The notes below the pieces were generated by a model. It saw only the letters and a program-made list of their open reading frames with translations. It had not been told where the DNA came from and made no database searches. From NCBI GenBank assembly GCA_025928415.1, contig JAICJK010000123.1, positions 1-7,101 on the forward strand: a stretch of 7,101 nucleotides of DNA, given 5' to 3'. Positions 4,818-7,101 of this stretch are shown here, in pieces. Positions within the stretch are counted from its first letter, which is position 1. Each line of letters starts with the position of its first letter. Source of the DNA: Solirubrobacteraceae bacterium (GTDB lineage: Bacteria; Actinomycetota; Thermoleophilia; Solirubrobacterales; Solirubrobacteraceae). Position numbers and translations under genes: made by a program.

Positions 4818-5674
4818 AGCAGGCCGGGCTCGATGCCCGCGACCCCGAGCAGCCCGGGACCGGCATGGGCGCCGATCACCGCGCCGATCTCCGAGACGAA
4901 CTCCGGCTCGGTGCCGAACAGCTCGCGGCCCCGCTCGACCATCCGCTGCGCCTCGTCGCCCGCGCGGATGTGTTGGACCGCCCACGCGGTCGCGCCGTCG
5001 GTCTTGCGCCCCTGCAGGTACTCGTACAGGCGCTCGAACGCCCGGCCGGAGGTGCGCACGCGCTCGATCGGGACGATCTCGTCGCGCAGCGTCAGGATCG
5101 GCTTGATCTTCAGCGCGCCGCCGACCCAGGCCTGCGCCGTCCCGATCCGCCCGCCGCGCCGCAGGTACTCCAGCGTGTCGACGGCGAACCAGATCTTCGA
5201 GCTCGCCATCGCGGCCTGGCTGCGATCGACGACCTCGGCGACATCGGCGCCCCGCGCGGCCGCTGCGACGGCGGCCAGGACGATCAGGCCCAGGCCGCCC
5301 GCGGCGCTGCCGGTGTCGACGACCTCGACGCGCCGGTCCGGGCGCTCGCGCAGCGCCTCGGCCGCGGCCTGGCGGCCCGACTCGACCGTGCCCGAGATGC
5401 CGCCCGAGAGGTGCAGCGAGACGACGTCCCGGCCCGCGTCGAGCAGCGGCTCGTAGACGGCGAGGAAGTCGCCGATCGACGGCTGCGAGGTGGTCGGGAG
5501 GCTGTCGGACGCGCGGAGCTGCTCGTAGAACGCGCCGTAGTCGTCGATGTCGGCCTCCCGCACCACGCCGCCGTCACGCGAGACGTAGAGCGACACCTCG
5601 CCCACGCCGCGGTCGCCGACGAGCTCGCGCGGCAGGTAGTGCGTGGAGTCGGTGACGATCGCGACCGGGGACAT
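4811..5674 (-). CDS. DegV family fatty-acid-binding protein (FakB-like)
   Basis: The 287-residue product has the full set of DegV landmarks: VTDSTHYLP near the N-terminus (7-15), TTSQPS (61-66), HLSGGISGT (88-96), DTGSAAGGLG (120-129), LEYLRRGGRIG (168-178), LKIKPIL (188-194) and GAVIGAHAGPG near the C-terminus (264-274). DegV proteins bind a long-chain fatty acid between two domains. The FakB subgroup presents it to the kinase FakA to make acyl-phosphate for phospholipid synthesis. No FakA/DAK2-type gene is in this window, so the partner is either elsewhere or absent. The protein is cytosolic with no signal peptide. The ATG at 5674 has no Shine-Dalgarno but follows a TAGGCT box by eight bases, so it is probably leaderless. 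It is convergent with the membrane-protein operon and divergent from the SDR gene. Confidence 0.93.
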   Translation of the reverse strand: MSPVAIVTDSTHYLPRELVGDRGVGEVSLYVSRDGGVVREADIDDYGAFYEQLRASDSLPTTSQPSIGDFLAVYEPLLDAGRDVVSLHLSGGISGTVESGRQAAAEALRERPDRRVEVVDTGSAAGGLGLIVLAAVAAAARGADVAEVVDRSQAAMASSKIWFAVDTLEYLRRGGRIGTAQAWVGGALKIKPILTLRDEIVPIERVRTSGRAFERLYEYLQGRKTDGATAWAVQHIRAGDEAQRMVERGRELFGTEPEFVSEIGAVIGAHAGPGLLGVAGIEPGLLR

Positions 5675-5682
5675 GGGCGGCG

Positions 5683-5688
5683 AGCCTA
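5683..5688 (-). promoter_or_regulatory. Candidate -10 box (TAGGCT) for the DegV gene
   Basis: On the minus strand TAGGCT fits the TAnnnT -10 consensus and is followed by eight bases and the ATG at 5674. This is nearly the same arrangement as TAGGAT before the membrane-protein operon. The -35 region is not recognisable. A leaderless transcript is the simplest reading. Confidence 0.5.
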
Positions 5689-5702
5689 CTCCGGGCGCGC
5701 TC

Positions 5703-5736
5703 GTGCCACCGTGGCGCTGCGCCGGCGCTCTGGCAC
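5703..5736. repeat. Nested inverted repeats in the DegV/SDR divergent promoter region
   Basis: GTGCCA (5703-5708) and TGGCAC (5731-5736) form a 6-bp inverted repeat 22 bp apart. Inside it GCCACCGTGGC (5705-5715) is a perfect 11-bp palindrome, and GGCGCTGCGCC (5713-5723) is another. TGGC/GCCA half-sites thus occur three times between two divergent genes. This could be an operator region for both promoters, but short GC palindromes arise easily at this composition. Confidence 0.25.
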
Positions 5737-5739
5737 ACT
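5734..5739 (+). promoter_or_regulatory. Candidate -10 box (CACACT) for the SDR gene
   Basis: CACACT lies six bases before the GTG start at 5746, the position expected of a -10 box for a leaderless transcript. It lacks the first T of TAnnnT, so it is weaker than the two TAGGnT boxes. No Shine-Dalgarno precedes the GTG. Confidence 0.3.
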
Positions 5740-5745
5740 GGCGGC

Positions 5746-6810
5746 GTGCCGATCACGCTCGTGACGGGCGGTACGGGGCTCATCGGGTCCCACGTCACGC
5801 GCGCGCTCGTGGCCCGCGGCGACCGGGTCCGCGTCGCGCGGCGCGAGCGCTCCAAGCTCGACAACATCGCGGACCTCGACGTCGAGCTGTGCCTGTGCGA
5901 CGTGACCGACCGCCGCCAGGTGCGCCGCGCGCTGGAGGGCGTGGACCGGCTGTTCCACGTGGCGGGGATGACCTCGCTGCGCGCCGGCGCCGACGCGATG
6001 TTCCGCCTCAACGTCCAGGGCACGCGCATCGTGCTCGAGGAGGCGCTGCGCGCGGAGGTCGAGCGGGTGGTCTTCACGTCCTCGGTGGCGGCGATCGGCC
6101 CCGCGCCGCGCGGGACGCGGGCCGACGAGCGGCAGGTGTTCCGCGCCGGCCGCTTCGGGCTGCCGTACGTGAACGCCAAGCACGAGGCCGAGCGCGAGGC
6201 GCTGAGCCTGGCGGCGGCCGGCCTGCCGGTGGTCATCGTCAACCCCGCCCACGTCTTCGGCCGCGGCGACCTGCACCGCTCCTCGACCGAGCTCGTCCGG
6301 CGCTTCCTGTGCCGCCAGATCCCCGCCTACGTCGACGGCGCGCTGTGCATCGTCGACGCCGAGGACGTCGCCCGCGGGCACCTGCTGGCCGACGAGCGCG
6401 GCGTCGTCGGCGAGCGCTACATCCTGGGCAACCGCAACTTCACGCTCGACCGGCTCTTCGCCGACCTCGGGCGGATCTCCGGAGTCGAGCCGCCGGCGGT
6501 CAAGCTCCCGGTGCCCGCCGCCCTGGCCCTGGCGCGCGCCGCCGAGGCGCTGCCCGGCCCGCCGGCGCTCACGCAGGGCGAGGTGCGCATCGCGTCGCTG
6601 TGGTGGGCGTTCAGCTCGGCGAAGGCCAAGCGCGAGCTCGGCTACGCCCCCGGGCATCACGAGGACACGCTGGAGCGGACGATCGCCTGGTACCGCGAGC
6701 GCGAGGGGCTCGCGGTCGCGCCCGAGGGGTCGCGCCAGCCGCTGCCGCTGCGGCTCGCGGGCTTCGGGCTGCGCCAGGCCACGGGCGCCTGGGGCAGGAT
6801 CACGCCCTGA
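5746..6810 (+). CDS. Extended SDR NAD(P)-dependent epimerase/reductase (dihydroflavonol-4-reductase-like)
   Basis: The 354-residue product is an extended short-chain dehydrogenase/reductase. The Rossmann nucleotide-binding motif TGGTGLIGSHV is at residues 7-17. FHVAGMTS (70-77) matches the extended-SDR 'HxAa' strand. The catalytic residues are visible: Ser112/Ser113 in FTSSVAAIG, Tyr141 and Lys145 in YVNAK. NPAHVFGRGD follows as the usual substrate-side strand, and the C-terminal part is the substrate domain. Closest overall type is the dihydroflavonol-4-reductase or hopanoid-associated sugar-epimerase-like group, which covers many substrates, so the reaction cannot be assigned. It is cytosolic, with no membrane segment. 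The GTG at 5746 is the first start in frame and has no Shine-Dalgarno. The TGA at 6808-6810 shares a base with the next gene's ATG, so the thioredoxin-fold protein is co-translated. Confidence 0.88.
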   Translation: MPITLVTGGTGLIGSHVTRALVARGDRVRVARRERSKLDNIADLDVELCLCDVTDRRQVRRALEGVDRLFHVAGMTSLRAGADAMFRLNVQGTRIVLEEALRAEVERVVFTSSVAAIGPAPRGTRADERQVFRAGRFGLPYVNAKHEAEREALSLAAAGLPVVIVNPAHVFGRGDLHRSSTELVRRFLCRQIPAYVDGALCIVDAEDVARGHLLADERGVVGERYILGNRNFTLDRLFADLGRISGVEPPAVKLPVPAALALARAAEALPGPPALTQGEVRIASLWWAFSSAKAKRELGYAPGHHEDTLERTIAWYREREGLAVAPEGSRQPLPLRLAGFGLRQATGAWGRITP

Positions 6811-7067
6811 TGGCCACGCTGTACCGCTGCCGCACCCCCACCGACCGGCTGTGCCCGTGCGGGCGCGTGGCGCGCGAGCTGCGCCGCGCCGGCGAGCCCG
6901 TCGAGGAGATCCGCGTGGCGCTGCGGCGGCGCGACCGGCCGGAGGTCGAGGCCGTCAGCGGCCAGCGGACCGTCCCGGTCCTGGTGCTGGACGGCGAGGC
7001 GATCTGCGACTCGCACCGGATCGTCGAGCATCTGCGCTGGCGCGCCGCGGGCGGGCGCGACGGCTGA
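6810..7067 (+). CDS. Small thioredoxin-fold protein (GST N-terminal / glutaredoxin-like) with CPC motif
   Basis: The 85-residue product matches a lone GST-N/glutaredoxin domain. The first strand is TLYRC, then a loop carries Cys15-Pro16-Cys17 at the position of the glutaredoxin CPxC active site. The helix GRVARELRRAG follows, then the TVPVLVLDG strand with the expected cis-proline (Pro56), and CDSHRIVEHL, where Asp67-Ser68 match the glutathione-contact 'E/D-S' motif. Small single-domain proteins with an HPC- or CPC-type motif occur in Actinobacteria; their redox role is not established. Four cysteines (7, 15, 17, 66) could give disulfide, thiol-transfer or metal-binding chemistry. The ATG overlaps the SDR stop by one base (TGATG), and AGGA at 6796-6799 is a plausible ribosome site ten bases upstream. 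Co-expression with the SDR suggests a shared pathway or redox partner. A GC hairpin follows the stop at once. Confidence 0.8.
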   Translation: MATLYRCRTPTDRLCPCGRVARELRRAGEPVEEIRVALRRRDRPEVEAVSGQRTVPVLVLDGEAICDSHRIVEHLRWRAAGGRDG

Positions 7068-7093
7068 GCGCCGCGCCAGAGGCGGCGCGGCGC
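7068..7093 (+). terminator. Strong GC hairpin after the SDR/thioredoxin-fold operon
   Basis: GCGCCGCGCC (7068-7077) and GGCGCGGCGC (7084-7093) form a perfect 10-bp stem around an AGAGGC loop, beginning at the first base after the TGA. Only TT follows, so the classical T-run is missing. U-less hairpin terminators are often proposed in high-GC actinobacteria. It marks the likely end of this operon. Confidence 0.55.
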
Positions 7094-7101
7094 TTGCGCG
7101 A

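Noticed and set aside
4362..5456. Plus-strand open frame crossing the DUF3618 and DegV region
   Set aside because: It runs out of frame through three confident genes and has low-complexity composition.
5686..6660. Minus-strand open frame opposite the SDR gene
   Set aside because: It has no domain signature and is simply the antisense of a conserved SDR with GC-rich third positions.
5643..6809. Upstream extension of the thioredoxin-fold frame, giving a 474-codon protein
   Set aside because: This part overlaps the well-supported SDR gene in another frame and is Arg/Ala/Pro low-complexity; the domain begins at the ATG at 6810.
1..7101. CRISPR arrays, tRNA/rRNA genes, insertion sequences, toxin-antitoxin or defence genes
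   Set aside because: I saw no regularly spaced repeats, no tRNA-like cloverleaf or CCA context, no transposase or integrase motifs, and no nuclease or toxin pairs.

Overview
The window is very GC-rich chromosomal DNA with strong G/C third-position bias. Protein families and start-site style point to a high-GC actinobacterium, most likely class Thermoleophilia (Solirubrobacterales-like). This assignment rests on recalled family resemblance; no rRNA or other marker gene is present. There is no tRNA, CRISPR array, insertion sequence, integrase or other sign of mobile DNA. Eleven complete genes and one 5'-truncated gene are packed with gaps of 0-78 bases, so no stretch over 300 bases lacks a gene.

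Layout. (1) 1-450 (+) is the C-terminal part of a MerR-type regulator. (2) 519-1265 and 1332-2162, both on the minus strand, are an exported protein of unknown function and a DUF2804 protein. (3) Bases 2163-2239 form a divergent promoter region with a perfect 16-bp palindrome, TTGACTGACCAGTCAA. It faces a two-gene plus-strand operon: a Nit1-type carbon-nitrogen hydrolase and a TetR/FadR-like repressor whose GTG start overlaps the hydrolase stop. (4) 3730-4806 (+) is a compact four-gene operon of small membrane proteins: a DUF4235-like peptide, a Pro/Ala-rich single-pass protein, a Phage_holin_3_6 (DUF1469-type) protein and a DUF3618 protein. Each start overlaps or abuts the previous stop. (5) 4811-5674 (-) is a DegV/FakB-type fatty-acid-binding protein, convergent with the operon and divergent from the next unit. 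(6) 5746-7067 (+) is an extended SDR epimerase/reductase followed, with a 1-nt overlap, by a small thioredoxin-fold (GST-N/glutaredoxin-like) protein and a strong GC hairpin.

How the genes may work together. The most defensible regulatory inference is that the TetR protein binds the palindrome and controls both its own operon and the divergent DUF2804 gene. The membrane-protein operon resembles envelope gene sets common in Actinobacteria; the holin-like name does not imply a prophage. Several transcription units have a TAnnnT-like or related -10 box 6-9 nt before the start codon and no Shine-Dalgarno, which suggests leaderless mRNAs. Genes inside operons do have recognisable SD sequences, with one exception. 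I see no convincing undescribed defence or mobile system. The best leads are the shared operator, the nested TTG-start membrane operon, the palindrome covering two convergent stop codons, and an orphan exported protein.
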